From Streptomyces sp. RPA4-2 (GTDB lineage: Bacteria > Actinomycetota > Actinomycetes > Streptomycetales > Streptomycetaceae): a stretch of DNA of 64,000 nucleotides. The translations under genes were made by a program, and so were the position numbers. The notes beneath the pieces were generated by a model, which was not told where the DNA came from, did no database searches, and saw only the letters and a program-made list of their open reading frames with translations. Positions 28,046-36,763 of the stretch are shown one piece after another (within the stretch, counting starts at the first letter, position 1; every line of letters starts with the position of its first letter). The stretch spans positions 3,472,001 to 3,536,000 of the forward strand of contig NZ_CP050975.2 of NCBI RefSeq assembly GCF_012273515.2. The letters are read 5' to 3'.

Positions 28046-28552
28046 ATGTCCCGCACGTCCCGTTCCCACTCGCCCCGGTCCCGCACGTCCCGGTCCCGCG
28101 CCGCCGTCGGCGCGTTCGCCGGCGCCGCGGTCCTCGCCGCGGCCGGTGCCTCCGTGCCCGCGTTCGCCGGTTCCCCCACTCCCCCGCCCCCACGCGCCGG
28201 CGCCAACGGCCCGGCGTACGACCGGGTGGCCGACTTCTACGGCGCCTACATCGACGCCGTGACCGACCAGGGCGCCGGCCGTCTCGGCCCGCAGCTGCGC
28301 TCGTTCTACCTGACCTCGGACCTGCGCACCCGGCTGGCCAGGTGGGAGGGCCGTGAGCACGCCGACGGCGTCCTGCGCGCCCAGGACGTGCCGCGCGCCT
28401 GGAAGGTGACGGCGGGCGACAGCGGCGCGGGCCACACCTGGTCGACCGTCCGCCTGACCTGGGGTTCCGCCCAACACCCGACGTACAGCTATCTGGCCGT
28501 CCAGTCGGATCTGTCGACGAAGAAGATCTCCGACATCAGGCAGAAGGGCTGA
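28046..28552 (+). CDS. Small exported protein of unknown function
   Basis: A 168-residue protein. Arg/Ser-rich N-terminus (MSRTSRSHSPRSRTSRSR), then a hydrophobic segment 'AVGAFAGAAVLAAAGASVPAFAG' ending in a good signal-peptidase site, then a compact mature domain of about 110 residues ('VADFYGAYIDAVTDQG...WSTVRLTWG...YLAVQSDLSTKKISDIRQ'). The fold hints at an NTF2-like or lumazine-binding-like barrel, but this is only an impression. ATG 28046 follows AAAGGTGG. Convergent with the large ABC exporter gene, 11 bp away. Confidence 0.72.
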   Translation: MSRTSRSHSPRSRTSRSRAAVGAFAGAAVLAAAGASVPAFAGSPTPPPPRAGANGPAYDRVADFYGAYIDAVTDQGAGRLGPQLRSFYLTSDLRTRLARWEGREHADGVLRAQDVPRAWKVTAGDSGAGHTWSTVRLTWGSAQHPTYSYLAVQSDLSTKKISDIRQKG

Positions 28553-28563
28553 GCGGGCGGGCG

Positions 28564-31500
28564 TCAGGCGGTGGAGCCGACCGGCTCCTCCGGCTCCGAC
28601 GCCCCCACGAAGGTCCGCCACAGCTCCGCGTACCGGCCGTCGAGCAGGAGCAGTTCGTCGTGCGTGCCGTCCTCCGTGACCCGGCCGTGGTCCATGACCA
28701 CGACCCGGTCCGCGCGGGCGGCCGTGGTCAGCCGGTGGGCGACGACCAGGGTCGTACGACGGCCCGCGAGCCGGTCGGTGGCCTGGTTGACCAGGCTCTC
28801 CGTGGCGAGGTCGAGCGCGGCCGTGGCCTCGTCGAGGAGCAGGACGTCGGGGTCGACGAGTTCGGCTCGGGCCAGCGCGATCAGCTGGCGCTGGCCCGCG
28901 GAGAGGTTGCGGCCGCGCTCGGCGACCTCGTGGAGGTAGCCGCCGTCCAGCGTGGCGATCATGTCGTGCGCGCCGACCGCGCGGGCGGCGGCCTCCACCT
29001 GGGCGTCGGTCGCGCCGGGCCGGCCGTAGGCGATGGCGTCGCGGACCGTCCCCTGGAAGAGGTACGCCTCCTGCGGGACCACCCCGAGCCGGTGGCGGTA
29101 CGAGGTGATGTCGAGGGCGCGCAGATCGGTGCCGTCGACGGTGACCCGCCCGCCCGTCGGATCGTAGAAGCGGGCGACCAGCTTCACCAGCGTCGACTTG
29201 CCCGCGCCGGTCTCACCGACGAAGGCGACGGTCTGTCCGGCCGGGATGCTCAGGGAGACACCGCTGAGGGCCTCCTCGTCGTCGCCGTACGCGAAGCCGA
29301 CGTCCTCGAAGGCGATGTCGCCGCGCAGTGAGAGCACCTCCAGCGGCTCGGCGGCGGCCTGTGTCGACGTCGGTTCCTGGAGCAGCTCCTGGATGCGGCC
29401 CAGCGACACCGTCGCCTGCTGGTAGCCGTCGAAGACCTGGGAGAGCTGCTGCACGGGCGCGAAGAACAGGTCGATGTAGAGGAGGTAGGCGACCAGCGCG
29501 CCGGTCGTCAGCGTCCCGGCGTCGACCCGGTGCGCGCCCACCATCAGCACCGCGGCCGCCGCGACCGACGACAGCAGCTGCACGAAGGGGAAGTAGACGG
29601 AGATCAGCCACTGTCCGCGGATGCGCGCCGCGCGGTAGCCGGCGCTGCCCTCCGCGAACCGCCGGCTGCCCGAACGCTCGCGCCGGAAGGCCTGCAGGAT
29701 CAGCAGCCCCGAGACCGACTCCTGGAGGTCGGCGTTGACCGCCGAGACGCGCTCGCGGGCGAGTTCGTACGCCTTCACGCTCGCCCGGCGGAAGAAGAAC
29801 GTGCCGACGACCAGCGGCGGCAGCGTCACGAACACGACCAGCGCGAGCTGGACGTCGATCACCAGCAGCGCGCCCATGATGCCGAAGAAGGTGACGACGG
29901 AGACGAACGCGGTGACCAGGCCGGTCTGCAGGAACGTGGACAGCGCGTCGACGTCGGTCGTCATCCGGGTCATGATCCGCCCGGTCAGCTCCCGCTCGTA
30001 GTAGTCGAGCCCGAGGCGCTGGAGCTGCGCGAAGATCTTCAGGCGGAGCGAGTACAGGACCCGCTCGCCGGTCCGTCCCGTCATCCGTGTCTCACCGATC
30101 TGCGCCGACCACTGGGCGAGCACGGTGACCAGCGCCAGGGCCGCCGCGGCCCAGACCGCGCCGAGGGCCATCCTGGAGACGCCCTGGTCGATGCCGTGCC
30201 GGATCAGCACGGGCAGCAGCAGGCTCATACCGGCGTCGACGGCGACCAGGCCGAGGCTCACCAGGAGCGGGGGCCCGAAGCCGCGCAGCAGCCGGCGCAG
30301 TCCGTACGACTCCTCGGGCGTGACCGCGCGTGCCTCGTCGATGGCCGGGGTGTCGGTGGCCGGGGGCAGCGCCTCGACCTGGGCGAGGAGTTCGGGTGTG
30401 GCCGGCATGCCCGCCAGCGCGTTGTCCCTGGGCTCGCGGTCGCCGGTCCACAGATGCGGGGTGACACCGCGCTCGGCGTCGAACTCGGCGTCCAGTTCCT
30501 CCCGTACCGAGGTGTCCTCCGCCGCCGCCACGGGCTGGGCGTGTCCCGGGGAGACCCCGCCCAGTTCGTCCGGGTCGGTGAGCAGCCGCCGGTACAGCGG
30601 GGAGCGGTCCTGGAGCTCCTCGTGGGTGCCGATGTCGGCGAGCCGGCCGCCGTCGAGGACGGCGATGCGGTCGGCGAGGTTGAGGGTGGAGCGGCGGTGC
30701 GCGATCAGCAGGGTCGTGCGGCCCTCCATGACCTGCTTCAGCGCCTCGTGGATCTCGTGCTCGACGCGGGCGTCCACGGCGGAGGTGGCGTCGTCGAGGA
30801 CCAGCAGGCGCGGGTCGGTGAGGATGGCGCGGGCGAGGGCGACCCGCTGGCGCTGGCCGCCGGAGAGCGTCAGGCCGTGCTCGCCGACCTTGGTGTCGTA
30901 GCCGGCGGGCAGCTCGGTGATGAAGCGGTCGGCCTGCGCGGCCCGTGCGGCCTCCTCGATCTCCTCCTGCGTGGCGTCGGGGCGGCCGTAGGCGATGTTG
31001 GCGCGCACGGTGTCGGAGAAGAGGAAGGAGTCCTCGGGGACCAGGCCGATCGCGGCGCGCAGCGACTCCTGCGTGAGCTCGCGGACGTCGTGGCCGCCGA
31101 CGAGGACGGCGCCGTGCGTGACGTCGTAGAAGCGGGGCATCAGCAGCGACACCGTCGACTTGCCGGACCCCGAGGAGCCGACGACGGCGAGGGTCTCGCC
31201 GGGCCGGATCTCGAAGCTCAGCCCGTTCAGGACCGGCCGGCCGTCTTCGTAGGCGAAGGACACGTCGTCGAACTCGACGGTCGCGGGCGCGTCGGCCGGG
31301 AGGGTCTTGGTGCCGTCCTGGATGGCCGGTTCGGTGTCGATCAGTTCGAGCACGCGCTCGGCGCCGGCCCGGGCCTGCTGTCCGACGGTGAGGACCACCG
31401 CGAGCATCCGGACGGGCCCGACGAGCTGGGAGAGGTACGAGGAGAACGCCACGAACGTACCGAGCGTGATCTGCCCCCGTACGGCGAGCCAGCCGCCCAG

Positions 31501-32283
31501 CGCGAGCATCGCGACCTGGCCGAGGGCGGGCACGGCCTGGAGGGCGGGGGTGTACCGGGCGTTGAACCGGATGGTCCGCATCCGTCCGGCGAAGAGCCGT
31601 CGGCCGACCTCCCGGAGCTTTCCGGTCTCCTGGTCCTCCTGGCCGAAGCCCTTGACCACACGGACACCGCTGACGGCGCCGTCCACGACGCCCGCCACGG
31701 CGGCGGCCTGGGCCTGCGCGTACCAGGTGGCGGGGTGCAGCCGGGAGCGGCTGCGCTTGGCGACGAACCACAGTGCGGGAGCGACGGCCAGCGCGACCAG
31801 GGTGAGCGGCAGGGAGAGCCAGGCCATGATCCCGAGCGAGATCACGAAGAGGAGCACGTTCCCGATGGTCATCGGGAGCATGAAGAGCAGGCCCTGGATC
31901 AGCTGGAGGTCACTGGTGGCCCGGCCGACGACCTGTCCGGTGGACAGCTCGTCCTGCCGGCGTCCGTCGAGCCGGGTGATCGTGTCGTACATCTCGGTCC
32001 GCAGGTCGTGCTGGACGTCGAGGGCGAGACGGCCGCCGTAGTAGCGGCGGATGTAGGTGAGGACGTAGACGACGACGGCGGCCGCTATCAGCGCGCCCGC
32101 CCAGGGGGCCATGGAGCGGGTGTGGTTCCCGACGACGTCGTCGATGATCACCTTCGTGATCAGCGGGACCACCGCCAGCACGGCCATGCCGCCGAGCGCG
32201 GACCCGAGCGCGAGCAGCACGTCCTTCGGGTACCGCCACGCGTACCCGGCCAGTCGCCGTGCCCATCCCCGCTGACCTGCCAC
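28564..32283 (-). CDS. Fused double ABC exporter (two TMD-NBD modules in one chain)
   Basis: A 1239-residue exporter with two type IV ABC half-transporters in tandem. Module 1: TMD about 15-310, Walker A 'VVGSSGSGKST' near 375, signature LSGGQRQ, Walker B 'LLVLDDATSAVD' near 498. An acidic linker (about 590-690) follows. Module 2: TMD about 700-985, Walker A 'FVGETGAGKST' near 1025, signature LSAGQRQ, Walker B 'DVLLLDEATAALD' near 1150. The catalytic Glu of module 1 is replaced by Asp, and module 2 has LSAGQ instead of LSGGQ, so one composite ATP site is degenerate. GTG 32283 is chosen because GGAAGG lies 7 bp upstream. Substrate unknown. Confidence 0.88.
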   Translation of the reverse strand: MAGQRGWARRLAGYAWRYPKDVLLALGSALGGMAVLAVVPLITKVIIDDVVGNHTRSMAPWAGALIAAAVVVYVLTYIRRYYGGRLALDVQHDLRTEMYDTITRLDGRRQDELSTGQVVGRATSDLQLIQGLLFMLPMTIGNVLLFVISLGIMAWLSLPLTLVALAVAPALWFVAKRSRSRLHPATWYAQAQAAAVAGVVDGAVSGVRVVKGFGQEDQETGKLREVGRRLFAGRMRTIRFNARYTPALQAVPALGQVAMLALGGWLAVRGQITLGTFVAFSSYLSQLVGPVRMLAVVLTVGQQARAGAERVLELIDTEPAIQDGTKTLPADAPATVEFDDVSFAYEDGRPVLNGLSFEIRPGETLAVVGSSGSGKSTVSLLMPRFYDVTHGAVLVGGHDVRELTQESLRAAIGLVPEDSFLFSDTVRANIAYGRPDATQEEIEEAARAAQADRFITELPAGYDTKVGEHGLTLSGGQRQRVALARAILTDPRLLVLDDATSAVDARVEHEIHEALKQVMEGRTTLLIAHRRSTLNLADRIAVLDGGRLADIGTHEELQDRSPLYRRLLTDPDELGGVSPGHAQPVAAAEDTSVREELDAEFDAERGVTPHLWTGDREPRDNALAGMPATPELLAQVEALPPATDTPAIDEARAVTPEESYGLRRLLRGFGPPLLVSLGLVAVDAGMSLLLPVLIRHGIDQGVSRMALGAVWAAAALALVTVLAQWSAQIGETRMTGRTGERVLYSLRLKIFAQLQRLGLDYYERELTGRIMTRMTTDVDALSTFLQTGLVTAFVSVVTFFGIMGALLVIDVQLALVVFVTLPPLVVGTFFFRRASVKAYELARERVSAVNADLQESVSGLLILQAFRRERSGSRRFAEGSAGYRAARIRGQWLISVYFPFVQLLSSVAAAAVLMVGAHRVDAGTLTTGALVAYLLYIDLFFAPVQQLSQVFDGYQQATVSLGRIQELLQEPTSTQAAAEPLEVLSLRGDIAFEDVGFAYGDDEEALSGVSLSIPAGQTVAFVGETGAGKSTLVKLVARFYDPTGGRVTVDGTDLRALDITSYRHRLGVVPQEAYLFQGTVRDAIAYGRPGATDAQVEAAARAVGAHDMIATLDGGYLHEVAERGRNLSAGQRQLIALARAELVDPDVLLLDEATAALDLATESLVNQATDRLAGRRTTLVVAHRLTTAARADRVVVMDHGRVTEDGTHDELLLLDGRYAELWRTFVGASEPEEPVGSTA

Positions 32284-32899
32284 GCCGGTGCCTTCCGTAG
32301 ATCTCACTCCGCCGGAAGTCACCAACGCCGAACGAAGCGGATTTCATCCCTCCGCAACAATCATTCCCTCACCGTCCGTGGCAGGCGCACGCGCGGGGAG
32401 TACGGAGGGGTGGTCCGCGCGGCACTCCGGCGGTCGCCGCCGTCCCTGGTACGGGCCGGGGCAGCCGTCCCTGATGCGGGCCGGGGCGGCCGTCCGGGTA
32501 CGGGCCGGGGCAGCCGTCCCGGGTGCGGCCGGTGACGGTGAGCCCCTCGATGTCGTCGAGGGGCGGACCGGGCCGGCCTGCTCGGCCCAGGGCCCTCGGG
32601 TGAGGGGCGGTCCACCAGGCCGGCCGACGGGCCTCGCGGAGAAGCCGGAGGCAGGCCGACCGGTTCGGGCGGTGCGGCGGACCCGGGCGGGGCAGCCGTC
32701 CCGGGCCGTACAGCCGACTCGGCCGGGGCGCGCCCGGCCCCGACCCGACCCGGCGCGACGTCACCGCGCCGGTGGCGGTGACGTGGCGTGCAGGGTTCTC
32801 GGGCGCGTCCGGTCACGACGGGCGCGGGCCGGACACGGCAGGACGCGCGAGCGGCCCGGGAGCGGACGCGCCTGGAGCGGGGAGAGCCCCGCCGCGCCG
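32284..32899. other. 616-bp non-coding region between ABC exporter and beta-lactamase-fold gene
   Basis: Separates two minus-strand genes. It holds a tandem repeat (32448-32521), a hairpin GCCCCTCGA-tgtcg-TCGAGGGGC (32542-32564, 9-bp stem) that may terminate the upstream gene, and further scattered GGGGCAGCCGTCCCGGGC-like copies near 32690. No reading frame shows convincing protein features. Confidence 0.5.
32448..32521. repeat. Tandem repeat, 3 copies of a 24/25-mer
   Basis: Three near-identical units of 25, 24 and 25 bp, beginning GGTACGGGCCGGGGCAGCCG (units 1 and 3) or GATGCGGGCCGGGGCGGCCG (unit 2), followed by a degenerate fourth. Non-coding. Confidence 0.75.
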
Positions 32900-33850
32900 T
32901 CAGCTCGCGGGCGCGGGCACGGACGCCTCCTGCGGGGTGCCGGTGGGCACGTACCGCAGCACGCTCGCGCTGCTCTTGGAGGTGGCCGGCACGAGGTCCT
33001 TGTGAATCGCCTTGGCGACGCCCTGGATGGTGCTGACGCCGTAACTCATGGTGCTGTTCCCGTGAGTGAGCACGGTGATCATGTAGTCGTGACCGGCGCC
33101 GTTGAAGGTGCCGACACTGTGCACGCGCCAGCCGTGCGTGGAGCGCGACAGCCAGCCGTTCTTGACGTGCACGGCGACCGACGAGGGCGCGCCGGCCGGG
33201 GTGCCCCAGCGCTGCGAGGAGATGACCTTGCCCATCAGCTTCAGCTCGTACGCGCGGGAGTTGTCGCTCAGCACGGAGTTCTTGGCGGTGAGCAGCCCGA
33301 GCAGTTTCTGCTCGTCGCGCACGGTGATCTGGGTGAGACCCCAGTAGCCGTTCGCGCCCGGCTTGGTCTCGGTCATCCCGGCGGCGGTGAGGAAACCTTT
33401 CACCTTGGTCACGCCGAGCTGCTTCCACAGCGTGCTGGTCGCGGTGTTGTCCGACTTGGTGATCATGGCCGTGGCGAGCGTCTGCTCACGACTGGTCAGA
33501 TACCGGTTGTGCTTCTTCGCGTCCCACAGCAGCGTGGCCAGCACGGTGACCTTGACCACGCTGGCGGAGTCGTAGGCGGAGGTGGCACGCAGGGTGCAGG
33601 TCGTCTTCGTCGTCCGGTCGTAGAGCCCGACGGCGACGGTGCCGGCACGGCTCTTCAGGGCCGCGGTGATGTCCTTCTGCAGTTTGGCGGCCAGGCCCGC
33701 CTTGGCGGACGTACAGCTGACCTGCGGCGCCGCGGCGGCGGAGGCCGGTGCCGCGGCCGCCGCGAACGGCACGAGCACCCCGGCGCCGAGGCTCGCTGCG
33801 AGCATCCGGGCGCGCCGGGATATCCGGTGAGTCATATGGAGGTTCCCCAT
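32900..33850 (-). CDS. Exported beta-lactamase/transpeptidase-fold protein
   Basis: A 316-residue serine beta-lactamase-superfamily protein. An Arg-rich signal 'ISRRARMLAASLGAGVLVPF' ends near ASAAAA. Active-site motifs: 'SASVVKV' (SxxK, Ser near residue 94), 'KSDNTAT' (SDN near 133) and 'VKNGWL' in the place of KTG. I cannot find a clear class A omega-loop Glu (ExxLN), so it may bind or process peptidoglycan stems rather than hydrolyse antibiotics. ATG 33850 is used; an ATG five codons later (33835) is an equally good start behind GGGGAA. A hairpin 340 bp downstream may end the transcript. Confidence 0.8.
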   Translation of the reverse strand: MGNLHMTHRISRRARMLAASLGAGVLVPFAAAAAPASAAAAPQVSCTSAKAGLAAKLQKDITAALKSRAGTVAVGLYDRTTKTTCTLRATSAYDSASVVKVTVLATLLWDAKKHNRYLTSREQTLATAMITKSDNTATSTLWKQLGVTKVKGFLTAAGMTETKPGANGYWGLTQITVRDEQKLLGLLTAKNSVLSDNSRAYELKLMGKVISSQRWGTPAGAPSSVAVHVKNGWLSRSTHGWRVHSVGTFNGAGHDYMITVLTHGNSTMSYGVSTIQGVAKAIHKDLVPATSKSSASVLRYVPTGTPQEASVPAPAS

Positions 33851-34215
33851 CCCCTTCGACCAGTACGAGCGCGCCTGCGGCGCACCCGACTCTCATGACT
33901 CGCAGAGGCGACCGAGGGTTGTACGTGTGTTCGTGGGGCTCCGCGGCCCACCCCCGCGTGGAGCGCGGGCCGCGCCGCCCGCCGAGCGGCGGCGGCCGCC
34001 GCCCCATCGAGCCGACCACCGCAGCACCACGCGGCGTTCACCCCCGCCGTGGCCGCTCGGCACGCCATGTCGCGTGCCCTGAAGGCGACTTACCGGAAGG
34101 CGACTTGCCGGATTCCGACACGGAACCGACACCGCCCGTTCATTGCCCCCACCGCATGTCCATGCCACGCTCCGGTTGCCTGCTCAATCAACACGCGTAG
34201 AACGGACTCCCCACG
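33851..34215. other. Divergent spacer between beta-lactamase-fold and nuclease genes
   Basis: A 365-bp region without a gene. It includes a tandem 15-bp direct repeat (34081-34110, listed separately). A lone GTTCACC (34036-34042) resembles one half of a PHO box but has no second repeat. Confidence 0.4.
34081..34110 (+). repeat. 15-bp tandem direct repeat upstream of nuclease gene
   Basis: GAAGGCGACTTACCG followed directly by GAAGGCGACTTGCCG, one mismatch, 105 bp before the nuclease start. Could be a direct-repeat binding site. Confidence 0.6.
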
Positions 34216-35022
34216 ATGCCCGCGACAACGCACATACGCCGCTGGAAGACGCTGGCGCTGACCACATCCGCCGTACTGGTGGGCCTCACCCTGCCGACGG
34301 TCACCGCGACTCCCGCGAGCGCCACGACGACCGTGTACGACAGCACGTACTACAAGAACGCGGTCGGCAAGACCGGCGCGAGCCTGAAGTCCTCGCTGCA
34401 CACCATCATCAGCAGCCAGAGCAAGATCTCGTACGCGGCGGTCTGGAACGCGCTGAAGGTCACCGACCAGGACCCGAACAACAGCAACAACGTCATCCTG
34501 CTGTACAGCGGCGTCTCCCGCAGCAAGTCCCTCAACGGCGGCGACGTCGGCGACTGGAACCGTGAGCACACCTGGGCCAAGTCGCACGGCGACTTCGGCG
34601 AGGTGACCGGCCCCGGCACCGACCTGCACCATCTGCGTCCCGCGGACGTCCAGGTCAACGGCATCCGCGGCAACCTGGACTTCGACAACGGCGGCAGCGC
34701 GGTCACGGGCGGCGGCGGCAGCCGCGTCGACTCCGACTCCTTCGAGCCGCGCGACGCGGACAAGGGGGACGTGGCCCGGATGATCCTCTACATGGCCGTG
34801 CGGTACGAGGGGGGCGACGGGTTCGCCGACCTGGAGCCCGACGAGAAGGTCAACAACGGCAGCGCCCCGTACATCGGCAAGCTGTCCGTGCTGAAGCAGT
34901 GGAACGAGCAGGACCCGCCGAGCGCCTTCGAGGAGAAGCGCAACCAGGTCATCTACGACAGCTACCAGCACAACCGCAACCCGTTCATCGACCACCCGGA
35001 GTGGGTCGAGGCGATCTGGTAG
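34216..35022 (+). CDS. Secreted endonuclease I family nuclease
   Basis: A 268-residue extracellular nuclease of the EndA/NucM (endonuclease I) family. Signal peptide 'WKTLALTTSAVLVGLTLPTV' with cleavage near PASA. The beta-beta-alpha metal motif is visible as 'DWNREHTWAKSHGDFG' (catalytic His in REHTW) and 'GTDLHHLRPADVQVNGIRGNLDF' (His/Asn metal ligands). It degrades extracellular DNA or RNA, probably for phosphate and nucleoside supply. It is transcribed alone and ends in a bidirectional terminator. No clear ribosome site precedes ATG 34216. Confidence 0.88.
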   Translation: MPATTHIRRWKTLALTTSAVLVGLTLPTVTATPASATTTVYDSTYYKNAVGKTGASLKSSLHTIISSQSKISYAAVWNALKVTDQDPNNSNNVILLYSGVSRSKSLNGGDVGDWNREHTWAKSHGDFGEVTGPGTDLHHLRPADVQVNGIRGNLDFDNGGSAVTGGGGSRVDSDSFEPRDADKGDVARMILYMAVRYEGGDGFADLEPDEKVNNGSAPYIGKLSVLKQWNEQDPPSAFEEKRNQVIYDSYQHNRNPFIDHPEWVEAIW

Positions 35023-35030
35023 CGGCTCGG

Positions 35031-35059
35031 ACCGGCCACCGCCCGGTGCGGTGGCCGGT
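35031..35059. terminator. Bidirectional terminator (nuclease / ThDP enzyme)
   Basis: Perfect 12-bp arms ACCGGCCACCGC (35031-35042) and its complement (35048-35059) with a 5-base loop, between convergent genes. Confidence 0.8.
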
Positions 35060-35074
35060 GCGTCCGGCAGCCGG

Positions 35075-36763
35075 TCAGCCGTCGAGGTGCGTGGGCGCGA
35101 ACATCCGCAGGACCGCCGGGAGCAGCACCACCGTCGGTCCGGGGGTGGCCAGCGCCTTCGACAGGTCCGCTTCGAGGGTCCCGGGGCTCGTACGGATCCC
35201 CGGGACACCGAAGGACTCGGCGAGGGCCACGTAGTCCGGGCGCGCCAGCTCCGTCGCCGTCGCCTGGCCGAAGGCGTCGGTCATGTACTCGCGCAGGATG
35301 CCGTAGCCGCCGTCGTCGACGATCAGCCAGGTGACGTCGAGGCCGTACTGCTTCGCCGTGGCCAGCTCGGCGATCGAGTACAGCGCTCCGCCGTCGCCGG
35401 AGACCGCGAGGACCGGGCGGGTGGGGTCGGCGGCCGCCGCTCCGAGGGCCGCCGGGAAGCCGTAGCCGAGGCCGCCGGCGCCCTGGGCGGAGTGCATGGT
35501 GTTGGGCCGGCGGGGGTCGAAGGCGGACCACGCCCAGTACGCCAGGATGGTCATGTCCCAGAAGGACGGGGAGCCGTCCGGCAGGGCGCGGCGCACGGAC
35601 GCCAGCACGTCCTGCTCCAGGGTGAGTTCCTGCGCGGCGATGCGCTCGCCGACCCGAGCGAGCAGCGTGCGCACACGCTCCGGCGCCGTCGGGTCGGGGC
35701 GCTCGTCGACCGTCTCCAGGAGCGCGGAGAGCGCGAGCCTGGCGTCGGCGTGGATGCCCAGTGCCGGGTGGTTGGACTCCAGCTTGCCGACGTCGGCCTC
35801 GATCTGGATCACCCGGCCGCGGGGCTTGAACGTGTGGTAGTTCGAGGACAGTTCACCGAGGCCGGAGCCCACCACGAGCAGGACGTCGGCGTCCTCCAGG
35901 AGGTCGGTGGTGTGCCGGTCCTCCAGCCAGGACTGGAGGGACAGCGGGTGGTTCCAGGGGAAGGCGCCCTTGCCGCCGAAGGTGGTGACGACGGGGGCGT
36001 TCAGCCGCTCGGCGAGCCGGCGCAGCTTGCCGGAGGCGTCCGCCCGTACGACACCGCCGCCCGCGATGATCGCGGGGCGGGCCGCCGAGGACAGCAAGTG
36101 GGCTGCCAGCGCGGTCAGTTCGGGGCGCGGGACGACGTCCTCGGGGGTCGCGTCCATCGGCGTCACCATCGGCAGGCTCGTCTCCGCGAGGAGGACGTCC
36201 TGCGGGATCTCCACCCAGACCGGGCCGTGCGGGGCCGTCAGCGCCGACTCCCAGGCCGCCGCGAGGGCGGAGGGGATCTGCGACTGCGTGCGGACGGTGT
36301 GCACGGACTTCACGACGCCCCTGAACGAGGCCTGCTGGTCCGGGAGTTCGTGCAGATAGCCGTGGCGTCCGCCGCCCAGTCCGGCGGTCGGGATCTGGCT
36401 GCTGATCGCGAGGACGGGGGCCGAGGCGGCGGCCGCCTCCTGGAGCGCGGCGAGCGACGTCAGCGCTCCCGGGCCGGTGGAGAGCAGCAGCGGCGCGGCC
36501 TCCCCCGTGATCCGGCCGTACGCGTCCGCCGCGAACCCGGCGTTGTTCTCGACCCGCAGCCCCACGTACTGGAGCGACGAGCGGCGCAGCGCGTCGAACA
36601 TGCCCAGCGCGTGCTGGCCGGGCAGACCGAAGACGGTGGTCGCGCCGAGCCCGGAGAGGGTCTCCACGACCAGGTCCCCGCCGTTGCGGCCGGGGGGCGG
36701 GTTCAGCGCGGCCTCCGTCTGCGCCGCCGACGGACGGAGTACCAGGTCGTGGTCGTGGGTCAC
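35075..36763 (-). CDS. Thiamine-diphosphate enzyme, acetolactate synthase-like (possible 2-ketoarginine decarboxylase)
   Basis: A 562-residue ThDP-dependent enzyme. N-terminal pyrimidine domain with '[17 protein letters not shown]' and the catalytic Glu in '[17 protein letters not shown]' near residue 73; middle domain '[11 protein letters not shown]'; C-terminal pyrophosphate domain with '[17 protein letters not shown]...[10 protein letters not shown]' (GDG-N30 motif). It is normally annotated as acetolactate synthase, but no small subunit or branched-chain genes are near. Its GTG overlaps the ureohydrolase stop by 4 bp (GTGA). In Pseudomonas aeruginosa, AruI (an ALS-like 2-ketoarginine decarboxylase) works before guanidinobutyrase, so that role is my preferred inference. 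Confidence 0.85.
   Translation of the reverse strand: MTHDHDLVLRPSAAQTEAALNPPPGRNGGDLVVETLSGLGATTVFGLPGQHALGMFDALRRSSLQYVGLRVENNAGFAADAYGRITGEAAPLLLSTGPGALTSLAALQEAAAASAPVLAISSQIPTAGLGGGRHGYLHELPDQQASFRGVVKSVHTVRTQSQIPSALAAAWESALTAPHGPVWVEIPQDVLLAETSLPMVTPMDATPEDVVPRPELTALAAHLLSSAARPAIIAGGGVVRADASGKLRRLAERLNAPVVTTFGGKGAFPWNHPLSLQSWLEDRHTTDLLEDADVLLVVGSGLGELSSNYHTFKPRGRVIQIEADVGKLESNHPALGIHADARLALSALLETVDERPDPTAPERVRTLLARVGERIAAQELTLEQDVLASVRRALPDGSPSFWDMTILAYWAWSAFDPRRPNTMHSAQGAGGLGYGFPAALGAAAADPTRPVLAVSGDGGALYSIAELATAKQYGLDVTWLIVDDGGYGILREYMTDAFGQATATELARPDYVALAESFGVPGIRTSPGTLEADLSKALATPGPTVVLLPAVLRMFAPTHLDG

Noticed and set aside
29530..32535. 1001-residue plus-strand frame opposite the ABC exporter
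   Set aside because: Antisense of the two ABC modules; low-complexity Gly/Asp/Arg sequence and no ribosome site.
34036..34046. PHO box before the nuclease gene
   Set aside because: Only one GTTCACC half is present; a PhoP site needs at least two 11-bp repeats.
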